Source: CBDBEU01 sp965204565 (GTDB lineage Bacteria; Pseudomonadota; Alphaproteobacteria; Rhizobiales; TMED25). From it: 64,000 nucleotides of DNA. How positions within the stretch are numbered: position 1 is the stretch's first letter; each line of letters opens with the position of its first letter. The position numbers were made by a program, and so were the translations under genes. The stretch covers positions 248,001-312,000 of the forward strand of contig CBDBEU010000005.1 in NCBI GenBank assembly GCA_965204565.1, read 5' to 3'. Positions 9,240-18,439 of this stretch are shown one piece after another. The notes beneath the pieces are model-generated. The model had not been told where the DNA came from and made no database searches. It saw only the letters and a program-made list of their open reading frames with translations.

Positions 9240-9657
9240 TGGAGATCCGGACGGCGCTGTTCGCAGGACTTGCGGGATCTAGTTTTTTCGGCGGTAGATG
9301 GCGGTGAGGCAGGCGGCAGCGACGTTTGGCGTGAGCCCGTCCTACATCTACAAAGCGCTGATGCGGCGTCGGCCGACCGGCGACAGCGGTCCCAACCCGA
9401 ACCGGGGCCATGCACCGCGCAAGCTAGAGGCGGCTCAGGAAATGGCGCTGGCCGGACATATGAGATCTCACCCCGGCATAACACCGGCGAGCGTGCAAAC
9501 CCGGCTCGAGGCCGACCATGGCGTGTTGATCTCCACCGGCGCGGTGTGGAATGCGGTCCGCCGGCGCGGCCCGTCGTTCAAAAAAAGCCCTGAGGGCCGC
9601 CGAGCAGGACCGGCCGGACGTGGTAGCCCGCCGGCGGATTTGGAACGCCGCCTGCGC
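9240..9657 (+). pseudogene. IS630-family transposase N-terminal fragment
   Basis: The helix-turn-helix part (AVRQAAATFGVSPSYIYKAL) is followed by RGHAPRKLEA and GVLISTGAVWNAVRRRG, as in IS630-type OrfA. After FKK the frame changes and continues with AAEQDRPDVVARRRIW before being cut by another IS fragment. The DDE part is missing. Confidence 0.75.
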
Positions 9658-9885
9658 ATCCGACAGACCGTAGAGCGCCTGGATCACCAGCACCTTGAAC
9701 ATGAGGACCGGGGCCATCGGCGGGCGCCCGCCCTGCCTGCCATCGGAACGATCAAGCGTCGCATCCAACTCTGGCCGAAAGAGCTCGAAGTCGATAACCC
9801 CTGCAAGCCGCTCCAGCGGATCTCCCGCCTTCGATAACGCCGCGTAGCGCTCACCCAGATCGAACAACCCGCGCTGTGCAGCCAT
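9645..9885 (-). pseudogene. IS5-family transposase N-terminal fragment
   Basis: Starts at the ATG at 9885 with MAAQRGLFDLGERYAALSKA and continues to MFKVLVIQALYGLSDAQAAF, the conserved N-terminal block of a second type of IS5-family transposase. It stops where it meets the IS630 fragment on the opposite strand. Confidence 0.75.
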
Positions 9886-9969
9886 CGTACCCTCCGTCGC
9901 TGATACCCCCACGGAATCACGCCAACACGCTCAAAGCCAGGGGGGTCAGACGTCCAACTGCTGCCATCC

Positions 9970-10531
9970 GCTGTTTGTGTTCAACCGGTTCGGCGATCCG
10001 GAACGCAGCAGAGGGCGACCGGTATACGATCGGTCTCAAAGCCGACGCGATCCTTCGGCAAAGCATCGCCTGCCTTCCGACCCGACCCGTCGGTTGCCCA
10101 CCCGATCACATGATCCGCACCCATGCCGGCTTCAGCCATCGGGCAGGGTCATGGGACAAGAAGCGTCGGGTCGTCACCAGGCTGAGCCGCCCTGCCAGGC
10201 GCGTGGTCGCCTTCTGCAACCGGTGCGGTGCGGCCGGGCAGCACATCAAGGAAGGCAGGAACGCGATTGTGCGGCTCCAGCTTCATGCGCTCGCCTGCAA
10301 TCCCGTTAACTTCATGCGGACGCCGGGTCTGCCGGAGGCGGTCAGGCGATGGTCGCCGACCGGCGTGAAGGAGACGCCGATCAGAATCGGCGCCGGGATC
10401 GTCACACACGGCCGGTGCGTCACGTTCCAGTACAGTTGGCCCGGTTGGCCGAGGGCGCGGTGCCAAGGGGCCTGTTCGCCGAGATCCTGCGGCTGATCGC
10501 CGAACTTCGGCCGCAGCCGGCGCCGGCGTGA
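9970..10531 (+). pseudogene. IS1380-family transposase remnant, frameshifted
   Basis: Pieces in different frames match the C-terminal half of IS1380-type transposases: FVFNRFGDPERS, GSWDKKRRVV, CGAAGQHIKEGRNAI, VRLQLHALACNPVNFMRTPG, HGRCVTFQ and finally RGLFAEILRLIAELRP. Internal deletions and frame changes make it inactive. No terminal repeats could be assigned. Confidence 0.7.
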
Positions 10532-10683
10532 CGCGTCCGGTTGTCATGCAGTCCGGCAAGAACCACGGGCGAGGTGTGTCCCGATGACGACGAAATCGGC
10601 AATCCCGGCGCGATATACGCCGGCGTCACCGTTCTCGATGTCCCTCGATCCCCACGACGATGGTTCGGAGTTGCAGATGTCCG

Positions 10684-10720
10684 CCCGTGGAGGCAGTATT
10701 AACTCGACGATGGCCGTCAT
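10684..10720 (-). repeat. Short sequence shared with the right end of the protease-carrying IS copy 2
   Basis: On the minus strand this encodes MTAIVE.ILPPRA and is about 85 percent identical to 32918-32953 by eye. In both places it abuts IS debris. The minus frame continues here to about 10547 with GIADFVVIGTHLARG, so it may be the 5' end of a broken host or transposon gene that was carried along. Confidence 0.5.
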
Positions 10721-10925
10721 CCCGTGAATGTCGGGTGAACACTGCGGCTCTTGAACCATATTAATGCTCAATAAGCGCGCGCAACCGGCAAATTGGATGG
10801 CATCGGCGCATTTCTGCCATGCTGGCCGGGACTTGGCGCGTATGGACCTGGTTAATAATTCGCTATACAGGAGGGGTATAATCTGTTGGCAGAGTTGTGT
10901 TCTTGCCCGGCAACAGGTGCGTGAA

Positions 10926-11852
10926 ATGGCCCATATGGCGTTAACCTGCGGCAGCAAGCCCAGACGGGGCTGGGGCGGGTTCGCAGTGCTTGCGAGCGCC
11001 TTGGCGCTCTTGGCGATGGCGTCATGCGCGACGCCCGGTGTCGATACCGCACCAATAGCGGGCGGCAGTGGAATGCCGCAGATCGCTCTGCAAGCGCCAA
11101 TCGGCTTGCCGGCTGCCCAGACGGCGCGGCTCGGAGACCAGTTGATTTCCGCACTGCAGGGCCGTGGCGTTTCCATGGCGCCAAACCCGCAATCGCCGGC
11201 AGTGTTCAAACTACAGGGTTTCTGTTCGGCTGCCGGCAACGGGCGCGAAACCTCAATTGCCTGCGTGTGGGACGCCAATACCGCCGATGGCGCGCGCGCG
11301 CACCGGATCATCTCCGAGGAAAATGTCGCAGGCAACGCGCCGGACAATCCATGGTCGGTGGTCAGCAATGCAACGCTTGACCAGATTGCGGCTTCGGTTG
11401 GCGATAAGATTGCCGCCTGGCTGCCAAGATCACCGACGGTCGCCTCGCGCGGCCGCAGTTCGCTGACGACGCTGGCTGATCTGGGGCTGAGTTCGAATTC
11501 ACGCCCGCCAATCGCGGTCCGCGGCGTCAGGGGCGCACCGGGCGACGGCAACGGATCGCTGGCAGGTGCCATGGCAAGCGCGCTCAGGTCCCAGAACATC
11601 CCGGTGACACGCACCAGCACCCGCGCATTCGTGCTCGACGGAAGTGTCGCCATGGCCGATAGCGGACGCCAGAAGCAGAGTGTCACCATCGAATGGACAC
11701 TGACCGATCCACAGGGAAATGCGCGCGGCACGATCACCCAGCGCAACGAGATCCCGCGCGGCGCGCTGAACGGCGCATGGGGCGGTACGGCAATCGCTTC
11801 TACCGCCGCGGCGGCCAAACGCATTGTCGGCCTGTTGCCCGCCACCCGCTAG
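10926..11852 (+). CDS. Putative lipoprotein of unknown function
   Basis: 308 residues from the ATG at 10926; the frame is open further up to 10764, but that extension has no signal peptide at its start. The N-terminus has basic residues (SKPRRGW), a hydrophobic stretch and a lipobox-like AMASC, giving a probable acylated Cys at residue 34. The rest is Ala/Gly-rich with no recognised domain. It lies 182 bp upstream of prs in the same direction. Secretion and lipidation are inferred; the function is unknown. Confidence 0.7.
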   Translation: MAHMALTCGSKPRRGWGGFAVLASALALLAMASCATPGVDTAPIAGGSGMPQIALQAPIGLPAAQTARLGDQLISALQGRGVSMAPNPQSPAVFKLQGFCSAAGNGRETSIACVWDANTADGARAHRIISEENVAGNAPDNPWSVVSNATLDQIAASVGDKIAAWLPRSPTVASRGRSSLTTLADLGLSSNSRPPIAVRGVRGAPGDGNGSLAGAMASALRSQNIPVTRTSTRAFVLDGSVAMADSGRQKQSVTIEWTLTDPQGNARGTITQRNEIPRGALNGAWGGTAIASTAAAAKRIVGLLPATR

Positions 11853-12034
11853 GCCCGCCATGGGCTGGATTGCGACCACCCGCGGCGGTTGCACGCGGTT
11901 TTCCTCACCCGCCGGTCTTGCCCACAATTCATACACAGGGTGCGGCTTGGCATTTACAGCCCCAAGCCGTCTTGATATGAACCACACACCTCCGGTTTTG
12001 ATCCGGTAACGCGCGGGAACGGCGAGAAAAATCC

Positions 12035-12994
12035 ATGGCTGTTCGGAACGGCAGAGATAGCATCAAGCTGGTTGCCGGCAACTCGAACCGACCGCTCGCC
12101 GAAGCGATCGCGTCTTATCTCGATGTCACCCTGACCAAGTGCAATGTGCGGCGCTTTGCGGATATGGAAATATTCGTCGAGGTGCTGGAGAATGTGCGCG
12201 GCGAGGATGTATTCATCATCCAGTCGACGTCATTTCCGGCCAATGACCATTTGATGGAAATGCTGATCGTGATCGACGCGCTGCGCCGGTCTTCAGCACG
12301 CCGGATTACCGCGGTTCTGCCCTATTTCGGCTATGCTAGGCAGGACCGGCGTTCATCCGGACGCACACCGATCTCGGCCAAGCTGGTTGCCAATCTGATC
12401 ACCAATGCGGGCGCTGACCGGGTGTTAACAATTGATCTACATGCCGGCCAGATCCAGGGCTTTTTCGACATTCCAACTGACAATCTGTTCGCCGCCCCGG
12501 TGATCGTGCGCGACATTCGCGAGCAGTTCGGAACAGACAATCTGATGGTGATTTCGCCCGACGTTGGCGGCGTGGTGCGCGCGCGGTTGATCGCAGAGCG
12601 CATCGGCGCGCCGCTGGCGATTGTCGACAAACGCCGCGACCAGCCCGGCGAATCGGAAATGATGAACATCATTGGCGATGTCAGCGGGCGATCCTGCATT
12701 CTGGTCGACGACATTGTCGATTCCGGCGGCACCTTGTGCAATGCCGCAGAGGCGTTGCTGGCGCAGGGTGCCACAGACGTTTCGGCCTATATCACCCATG
12801 GCGTGCTGTCTGGCGGCGCGGTGGCGCGGATTACCGGATCGCAACTGAAAAGCCTAGTGATTACCGATTCGATCAATCCAACCGATGCGGTGCTGGCGGC
12901 GCCCAATATCAGGGTGTTGCCAACCGCCCATCTGCTGGGCGAGGCAATTGCACGCACGGCCGGTGAGGAATCGGTCTCCAGCCTGTTCAACTAG
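12035..12994 (+). CDS. prs: Ribose-phosphate pyrophosphokinase (PRPP synthetase)
   Basis: 319 residues, the usual class I length. It makes PRPP from ribose 5-phosphate and ATP for nucleotide, His and Trp synthesis. Visible motifs are ADMEIFVEVLENVRG near the N-terminus, YFGYARQDR (ATP region), DLHAGQIQGFFDIP (flexible/metal loop) and the PRPP-binding loop CILVDDIVDSGGT. The final TAG is part of a CTAG that forms the target duplication of the IS5 element inserted immediately downstream, so the coding region is intact. Confidence 0.97.
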   Translation: MAVRNGRDSIKLVAGNSNRPLAEAIASYLDVTLTKCNVRRFADMEIFVEVLENVRGEDVFIIQSTSFPANDHLMEMLIVIDALRRSSARRITAVLPYFGYARQDRRSSGRTPISAKLVANLITNAGADRVLTIDLHAGQIQGFFDIPTDNLFAAPVIVRDIREQFGTDNLMVISPDVGGVVRARLIAERIGAPLAIVDKRRDQPGESEMMNIIGDVSGRSCILVDDIVDSGGTLCNAAEALLAQGATDVSAYITHGVLSGGAVARITGSQLKSLVITDSINPTDAVLAAPNIRVLPTAHLLGEAIARTAGEESVSSLFN

Positions 12995-13016
12995 GTTGTC
13001 GTGGACAAAGGGGTAT

Positions 13017-13805
13017 CCAGAGTTTGATTGATGCGATGGCGACGAAGCCAGGGCAGGACTCTTTGGTTTTGTCGTAGCGGGTGGCGACCCTGAGCCAGTT
13101 CTTGAGTTTGTTGAACAACCGCTCGACGAGATTGCGTCATTTGTCTTTGGCCCGGTCGTGCGTGATGGGGTCAAGACGATTGCTCTTTGCAGGGATCACC
13201 GCTTCGACGCCTGCGGCGGCGATTTCCTGGCGGATAGCATCGGCATCATAACCGCGATCTGCGAGGAACGCCTCAATGCGGTCGGTCATCATGCGGAACA
13301 GCGGTGCAAAGCCCTGCACATCGTGCACTTGGCCAGGTGTCAGCACGAAGCCGGGCGGGAGGCCTCTGGCATCGCACCTCGCGTGGAGCCTGGTCGTAAA
13401 GCCGCCGCGCGACCGGCCAGGCCCCTCTGTTTGCTGAGCCCCCTTTTTATGCCGACGGCACAATGATGTGCCCGGACCACCGTGCTATCGATCATGTCGG
13501 CGGTGGCATCGCGTCCCGCCAGTTCGGCCAGCGTCTCGAGCATCGCATCGAACACGCCGGTCGTGACCCATCTTCGGTAGCGTCGGAAAATGCTGTTCCA
13601 CTTGCCATAGTCATCCCGCAGAGGCCGCCACTGCGCTCCAGTTCGCGCGATCCACATCATGCCTTCGAAATACAGGCGGTTGTCCTGTGCAGGACGGCAC
13701 CCGCAACCGCGCTCCAATGTGAATCTCATGTGGCGCCAATAGCGGCCCGATCAGCGCCCATTCCTCATCCGTTACACCAATCCGTTCGCCCAAGGCCGCC
13801 TCCAA
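13017..13805 (-). pseudogene. IS5-family DDE transposase, frameshifted
   Basis: Consecutive pieces are GVTDEEWALIGPLL; MMWIARTGAQWRPLRDDYG with MIDSTVVRAHH (first catalytic Asp); and, in another frame, GFTTRLHARCDARG with FLADRGYDADAI (second Asp). The end reads NLVERLFNKLKNW after a stop. At least three frame changes or stops are needed to join them, so the gene is inactive. Confidence 0.82.
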
Positions 13806-13830
13806 AAGGCCGCCTCCAAAAGGCCGCCTT
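13792..13830. repeat. Short tandem repeat, 14-bp period, about 3 units
   Basis: The core AAGGCCGCC occurs at 13792, 13806 and 13820, giving units AAGGCCGCCTCCAA. It lies inside the 5' end of the IS5 transposase gene and probably arose by slippage. It disturbs the transposase N-terminus. Confidence 0.75.
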
Positions 13831-13947
13831 GAATCGAAATGTGAATCTCATGTCAAGCCTGGTCCACGAAACCTAGCGATTTTCTTCGGCGGCCAGTAGG
13901 CCGCAATCTGCCCATCCAAGTTCTTGGCCCTCGCCCGCCTTCCGCCA

Positions 13948-13976
13948 TTGCCAGCTTGGGCCGACGGCGCTATAAG
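13948..13976 (+). promoter_or_regulatory. Candidate sigma-70 type promoter for rplY-pth-ychF
   Basis: TTGCCA (13948-13953), 17 bp spacer, TATAAG (13971-13976), about 90 bp before the rplY ATG. It lies downstream of the IS5 insertion, so the insertion separated prs from rplY without removing this promoter. Confidence 0.5.
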
Positions 13977-14068
13977 TCGCGTTCAGTGTCCGCCGGTTTG
14001 GCGGGCGTCGCCCGTCCGCCAGCCAGTGCTGTGCGGGCCGATAAGCCAAACACAGTCGGAGCCGATTG

Positions 14069-14722
14069 ATGTCTGAAATTCGCGGATTGAAAGCGAGCCA
14101 ACGCACGCGCGGCAGCAAGGGAGTTGCCCGTGCGGTACGGCGCGAGGGGCTGGTGCCCGCCATCATTTATGGCGAGAAGCTGCCGCCCGAGGCTATTTCG
14201 CTCGATTCAGGCACGTTGCAGCGCCAACTTCAGACCGGCCGCTTTCAGACCACGCTTTTCGACATTGAGGTCGGCGGCAACAAGATCCGCGTGTTGCCGC
14301 GCGATGTACAATTCGACCGGGTGCGCGATTTCCCCATTCATGTGGATTTCTTACGGCTATCAGCGGATTCAAAGATCGCGGTCGAGATTCCGGTGCAGTT
14401 CATCAATGAAGAGGAATCGCCGGGCCTCAAGCGCGGCGGCGTTCTCAACATTGTGCGCCATGAGGTTGAGCTCGAATGCCCGGCAGCGGCCATCCCCGAC
14501 CAGATCATCATCGACCTCACCGGGCTCGATATCGGCGACTCGCTGCATGTCTCATCGGTTGAATTGCCCAATGGCGTAACACCGACGATAACCGATCGCG
14601 ACTTTACCATCGCCACCATCGCCTCGCCCGCCGGCCTCGGCAGCGAGGATAAAGACGAAGAAGGTGAAGAAGGCGTCAAGGGTGAAGAGACCGCTGACGC
14701 CGACGGTGATAGCGAAGAGTAG
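14069..14722 (+). CDS. rplY: 50S ribosomal protein L25, general stress (Ctc) form
   Basis: 217 residues from the ATG at 14069 (a TTG lies just before it). It binds 5S rRNA in the large subunit. The N-terminal L25 domain includes GSKGVARAVRREGLVPAIIY, followed by the Ctc-type beta domain (VDFLRLSADSKIAVEIPVQF). The C-terminus is a strongly acidic Glu/Asp tail, as in Hyphomicrobiales homologues. It is followed by pth 24 nt later. Confidence 0.95.
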   Translation: MSEIRGLKASQRTRGSKGVARAVRREGLVPAIIYGEKLPPEAISLDSGTLQRQLQTGRFQTTLFDIEVGGNKIRVLPRDVQFDRVRDFPIHVDFLRLSADSKIAVEIPVQFINEEESPGLKRGGVLNIVRHEVELECPAAAIPDQIIIDLTGLDIGDSLHVSSVELPNGVTPTITDRDFTIATIASPAGLGSEDKDEEGEEGVKGEETADADGDSEE

Positions 14723-14746
14723 CGGCCTGCCCGCTCTTTGGGACAG

Positions 14747-15601
14747 GTGAAGCTTCTCGTTGGTCTCGGTAATCCGGGCGTCAAATATGCGCGCCACCGC
14801 CACAATGTCGGGTTCATGGCGCTTGATGCGATCATTGACCGTCACGATTTCAGCCCCTCGCGCAAACGCTTCCACAGCGAGACAGCGGAAGGTCGGATCG
14901 ACCGGGAACAGGTGCTGGCGATCAAACCCCATACATTCATGAATGAATCGGGGCTGGCGGTAAGCGAAGCTGCCCGTTTTTACAAGATTGCCGCCAGCGA
15001 CATCATCGTGCTGCATGACGAGATCGACCTTGCCGCCGGCAAGGTCAGGGTCAAACGCGGCGGTGGGCTGGCGGGCCACAATGGGCTGAAATCCATCAAC
15101 GCCCATCTTGGCCCCGACTTCATGCGGGTGCGCATCGGCATTGGCCATCCCGGCGACAAGGATCGGGTACATCGACATGTCCTCGGCGATTTCTCAAAGG
15201 CCGATGCCACCTGGCTCGATCCGCTGCTGGACACTATCGCCGACAATGCGGCAAAGCTGGTTGAGAGCGATCAGGCCAATTTCATGAATGCGCTCGCCGG
15301 AACTGGCAAATCCGGCGACGCACCGAGGTCCAAACCCGGTCCGGCGACAAAACCTGCATCGCGGCGCAAGGACGGCAGTGGCGCGGAAAAAGCCAAACCG
15401 CCGTTGCAGCAACAACTTGCCAGGCAAGCGGCGGCGGCGAAGTCCAGACGCTCCGGCAAATCCCGGAACGCCACCGCCAAGCGCCATGGGCAAGCTGCGC
15501 CGCAGACAACACCCCTTGCGCCAGACACCGGGGCCACACACGGACCGTTTGCAGCGCTGCGCCGGCTGTTGCGCGGCGGACGCGAACCGGATCAGAACTG
15601 A
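14747..15601 (+). CDS. pth: Peptidyl-tRNA hydrolase with C-terminal extension
   Basis: 284 residues from the GTG at 14747, which gives the classic MKLLVGLGNPG start; a TTG at 14738 is the alternative. It cleaves peptidyl-tRNA released from stalled ribosomes. The catalytic His is in ARHRHNVGFMALD, and the substrate-binding HDEIDLAAGKVRVK and GGGLAGHNGLKSI are present. The normal domain ends near residue 190. An extra Ala/Lys/Pro-rich tail of about 90 residues follows, probably disordered. The stop overlaps the ychF start by one base (TGATG), indicating coupling. Confidence 0.95.
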   Translation: MKLLVGLGNPGVKYARHRHNVGFMALDAIIDRHDFSPSRKRFHSETAEGRIDREQVLAIKPHTFMNESGLAVSEAARFYKIAASDIIVLHDEIDLAAGKVRVKRGGGLAGHNGLKSINAHLGPDFMRVRIGIGHPGDKDRVHRHVLGDFSKADATWLDPLLDTIADNAAKLVESDQANFMNALAGTGKSGDAPRSKPGPATKPASRRKDGSGAEKAKPPLQQQLARQAAAAKSRRSGKSRNATAKRHGQAAPQTTPLAPDTGATHGPFAALRRLLRGGREPDQN

Positions 15602-16698
15602 TGGGTTTCAAATGCGGTATTGTCGGCCTGCCCAATGTCGGCAAGTCGACCCTGTTCAACGCGCTGACCCGCACCGCCCAGGCGCAGGCGGCGAATTATC
15701 CGTTCTGTACCATCGAGCCCAATGTCGGCGAGGTCGCGGTGCCCGATGAACGGCTGAACATCATTTCCGATATCGCCAAATCGGCGCAGATCATCCCCAC
15801 CCGCCTCACCTTTGTCGACATTGCCGGCCTGGTGCGCGGCGCCTCGATAGGCGATGGTCTGGGCAATCAGTTTCTTGCCAATATTCGCGAGGTCGATGCC
15901 ATCGCCCATGTTCTCAGATGCTTTGAGGACGATGATGTCACCCATGTGGAGGGGCGCATCGATCCGCTCGATGATATGGACATTATCGAGACCGAGTTGA
16001 TGCTGGCCGATCTCGACAGTCTGGAAAAGCGCATCGGGCCGCTTGAAAAACGCATCAGGGGTCAGGACAAGGAAGCGCGCAAGACGCTGGAACTGGTCAA
16101 TCAGGCGCTTGAGGTGCTGCGCGAGGGCAAGCCGGCGCGTCTGGTGGCGGTGAAGGCAGCAGACGAGCGCGCCTTCGGGGCGCTCAATCTGTTGACCGCC
16201 AAGCCGGTTCTGTTCATCTGCAATGTCGCGGAGGAAGATGCCGCCACGGGCAATGAAATGACGCGGGCGGTGGCAGAGCGGGCGGCTGAAATCGGTGCGC
16301 GAACAGCGGTGATCTGCGCTGCCATCGAGGCCGAGATTGCAGCGCTCAGCGATGAAGAACAGGTTGAATATCTGCAGAGCATCGGGCTTACCGAGCGCGG
16401 GCTCGACCGGGTGATATTTGAAGGCTATACGCTGCTTGGACTGATAACCTTCTTTACCGCCGGGCCGAAGGAAACACGCGCCTGGACCATTCCGCAAGGC
16501 GTCACCGCGCCCAAGGCGGCAGGGGTGATCCACACCGATTTCGAACATGGTTTTATTCGTGCCGAGACCATTTCATATGAGGATTTTGTCGCCAATGGCG
16601 GCGAGCAGGGCGCGCGCAATGCCGGGCGTATGCGCCTTGAAGGCAAGGAATACCGGGTCGAGGATGGTGAAATCCTGCGTTTCCGGTTTGCCAACTAG
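15601..16698 (+). CDS. ychF: Redox-regulated ATPase YchF (Obg-like)
   Basis: 365 residues, the family length. Contains the P-loop GLPNVGKST (residues 9-17), NVGEVAVPDERL, the G3-like DIAGLVRGAS, a coiled-coil region around residues 130-170 and a C-terminal TGS domain (FFTAGPKETRAWTIP). It binds the ribosome and prefers ATP. Its start overlaps the pth stop by one base; pth-ychF is a common operon. Confidence 0.97.
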   Translation: MGFKCGIVGLPNVGKSTLFNALTRTAQAQAANYPFCTIEPNVGEVAVPDERLNIISDIAKSAQIIPTRLTFVDIAGLVRGASIGDGLGNQFLANIREVDAIAHVLRCFEDDDVTHVEGRIDPLDDMDIIETELMLADLDSLEKRIGPLEKRIRGQDKEARKTLELVNQALEVLREGKPARLVAVKAADERAFGALNLLTAKPVLFICNVAEEDAATGNEMTRAVAERAAEIGARTAVICAAIEAEIAALSDEEQVEYLQSIGLTERGLDRVIFEGYTLLGLITFFTAGPKETRAWTIPQGVTAPKAAGVIHTDFEHGFIRAETISYEDFVANGGEQGARNAGRMRLEGKEYRVEDGEILRFRFAN

Positions 16699-16805
16699 CC
16701 TCTGATCGCTTCATGTTGGGGTGCCTGACCGGCAGCCGCGAGACGCCGGTTCGGCAATCAGGCACAGGCTTCAACTTGCACATCATCCAAAACCCCGGGG
16801 AGACG

Positions 16806-17288
16806 ATGACAAAGCCGACAAAACCGGTCTTCTGGGAGGACTTCAAGATCGGCGAAACCGTGGCATTCGGTCACAAGCAGGTGACGCGCGAGGAAATCAT
16901 CTCGTTCGCCAGCGAATTTGACCCCCAGCCGTTCCATCTTGATGAGGCGGCGGCAACCGAGACGCTCCTGGGCGGGCTCGCCGCCAGCGGCTGGCATGGC
17001 TGCGCCATGCTGATGCGGCTGATTTGCGATGATTATCTGTCACGGGTCGCCGGCATGGGCGACGCCGGAGTTGAAGACGTGCGCTGGCTCAAACCCGTTC
17101 GCCCGGGCGATGTCCTGACTTGCCGGAGGACCTGTCTTGAGGCGCGCGGCTCCCAGAGCCGTCCGCATATGGGCATCGTCAAGCTCCACTATGCGGTCGA
17201 AAACCAGCACCCGGAGGTCGCCATGAACTGGGTCGCGGTGCAGATGTTCAAGTCGTGCAGTACCGTAGATCAGGGGGCCGGAGCGTGA
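16806..17288 (+). CDS. MaoC-like dehydratase/hydratase (first of a tandem pair)
   Basis: 160 residues from ATG 16806 behind GGGGAGAC. It has a MaoC hot-dog domain with the active-site pattern FASEFDPQPFHLDE (Asp and His) and the GGLAASGWHG helix. The stop overlaps the start of a second MaoC gene by one base (TGATG). Tandem MaoC genes after ychF are common in Hyphomicrobiales. The products may form a heteromeric (R)-specific enoyl-CoA hydratase; the exact substrate is unknown. Confidence 0.9.
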   Translation: MTKPTKPVFWEDFKIGETVAFGHKQVTREEIISFASEFDPQPFHLDEAAATETLLGGLAASGWHGCAMLMRLICDDYLSRVAGMGDAGVEDVRWLKPVRPGDVLTCRRTCLEARGSQSRPHMGIVKLHYAVENQHPEVAMNWVAVQMFKSCSTVDQGAGA

Positions 17289-17764
17289 TGAGCGGGTTTT
17301 TTGAGGATATTCGCATCGGCGAGCAGACCTTGCTGGGCCGCCATCTGTTCACCCGCGAGGACATCATCCGGTTTGCCACGCAATATGACCCCCAGCCCTT
17401 CCACATCGATGAGGAGGCCGCCAATGCCAAGTTCGGCGGGCTGATCGCCAGCGGATGGCACACCGGCTCTGTGTGGATCAGGCTGATGGTCGAGCACCGC
17501 CAGCGCAGCGCCGAGTGGCAGGCAGCCGCGCCAGGCGAGCACCGCCCACGCATCGGGCCATCGCCCGGGCTGCGGGACATGAGATGGTCCACACCGGTGC
17601 GGCCCGCGACTTGGGTGGCGGAAAAGATCGACCTTGCCTCGCGGCCCAATTGGGGCATTGTCGTCAGCCGCAATGAGGGTGTGAATCAGCAGGGCGAAAT
17701 GGTGCTGAGCTTTCTCGGCGAAGTGTTTGTCGAGCGCCGCGCGCCCAAGGCTCAACCGCGCTAG
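17288..17764 (+). CDS. MaoC-like dehydratase/hydratase (second of the pair)
   Basis: 158 residues from the ATG at 17288, overlapping the upstream stop. It shares FATQYDPQPFHIDEEAA and GGLIASGWHTG with its neighbour, so the two are paralogues with catalytic Asp/His retained in both. The end of the gene is 30 bp from IS debris. Confidence 0.9.
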   Translation: MSGFFEDIRIGEQTLLGRHLFTREDIIRFATQYDPQPFHIDEEAANAKFGGLIASGWHTGSVWIRLMVEHRQRSAEWQAAAPGEHRPRIGPSPGLRDMRWSTPVRPATWVAEKIDLASRPNWGIVVSRNEGVNQQGEMVLSFLGEVFVERRAPKAQPR

Positions 17765-17797
17765 GTGCCGCGGTTGTCGGCGAACCGGCGGCTCTAG

Positions 17798-17995
17798 GGT
17801 CGGGACTTATTATAGCCACGAGATGAGGGCTGCGGCGCGCGCGATAGCTGCCATGACGTTTTTAATGTTGCGCTCGAAGCGCGTTGCGATGCGCCGCCGG
17901 TCTTTGAGGCGGCAGAACATGCGCTCGATGATATTTCGCTCCCTGTAGATGGCCCGATCGTCGTGATATCGGATCTTGCGGTTCTTTCGCGGGCG
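17798..17995 (-). mobile_element. Left-end fragment of the protease-type IS5 element
   Basis: Begins after CTAG (17794-17797) with GGTCGGGACTTATTATAGCC, the same terminal sequence as at 2427 and 31170, and encodes the transposase C-terminus (YRERNIIERMFCRLKDRRR). It breaks off near 17995 at a junction with another transposase fragment. No protease gene is present. Confidence 0.85.
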
Positions 17996-18338
17996 GGCTT
18001 CCGGATCAGGCGAACACCGGCTCGACTGTCCGGGCGGACACGGCGTATCGGTCTCAGAAGAACGAGAAGAAAATCGCCCGGGCCGGGCTGACCTCGAAGG
18101 TCCGTTTCCGTCGCCCGCCCGGCAAGCCGATGCCCGTGCATCACGAGAGGGCCAACGCCGCACGGTCGAAGGTCCGATCCGCGATCAGAACATCCCTTCG
18201 CCGGGATGAAGGCACGAATGGGGCTCTTCGTCCGCACCATCGGCATCGACCGGGCCAGGGCCAGGATCGGCATGGCCAGGATCGCAGTCAACATGAAACG
18301 GCTCCTGTTCCGGGAGCGCAAAGGCGCCGTGGCATAGC
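17996..18338 (+). pseudogene. IS5-family transposase C-terminal fragment (different element)
   Basis: Reads RADTAYRSQKNEKKIARAG with GKPMPVHHERANAARSKVRS, then after a frame change MGLFVRTIGIDRARARIGM and VNMKRLLFRERK. This is the C-terminal third of an IS5-type transposase, truncated at its 5' side by the fragment at 17798-17995. Confidence 0.75.
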
Positions 18339-18439
18339 CCGGCCCCGACGAAACCAAATCCCGAACCACAACCCAAGCAAAGGGCCGACCCGCATCGCGG
18401 CCGTAAAGGCGCTCTCGTCACCCGATTCCAAGCAGCAGA

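Larger units (their letters stand above)
12995..13872 (-). mobile_element. IS5-family insertion sequence (878 bp) with CTAG target duplication
   Basis: CTAG direct repeats flank the element at 12991-12994 and 13873-13876. The ends are inverted repeats (GTTGTCGTGGAC at the left; GTTTCGTGGACC at the right, read inward). It contains one full-length but frameshifted transposase gene. The left target copy overlaps the last codons of prs and keeps its stop codon. Confidence 0.88.

Noticed and set aside
10544..11845. 433-codon minus-strand open frame over the lipoprotein gene
   Set aside because: Most of it is antisense to a frame with a signal peptide and lipobox. Only its far C-terminal end (10547-10720), outside the lipoprotein gene, may be a remnant and is noted separately.
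13792..13830. Three short repeats as a possible CRISPR-like array
   Set aside because: Units are 14 bp, directly contiguous without spacers, and lie inside a transposase gene.
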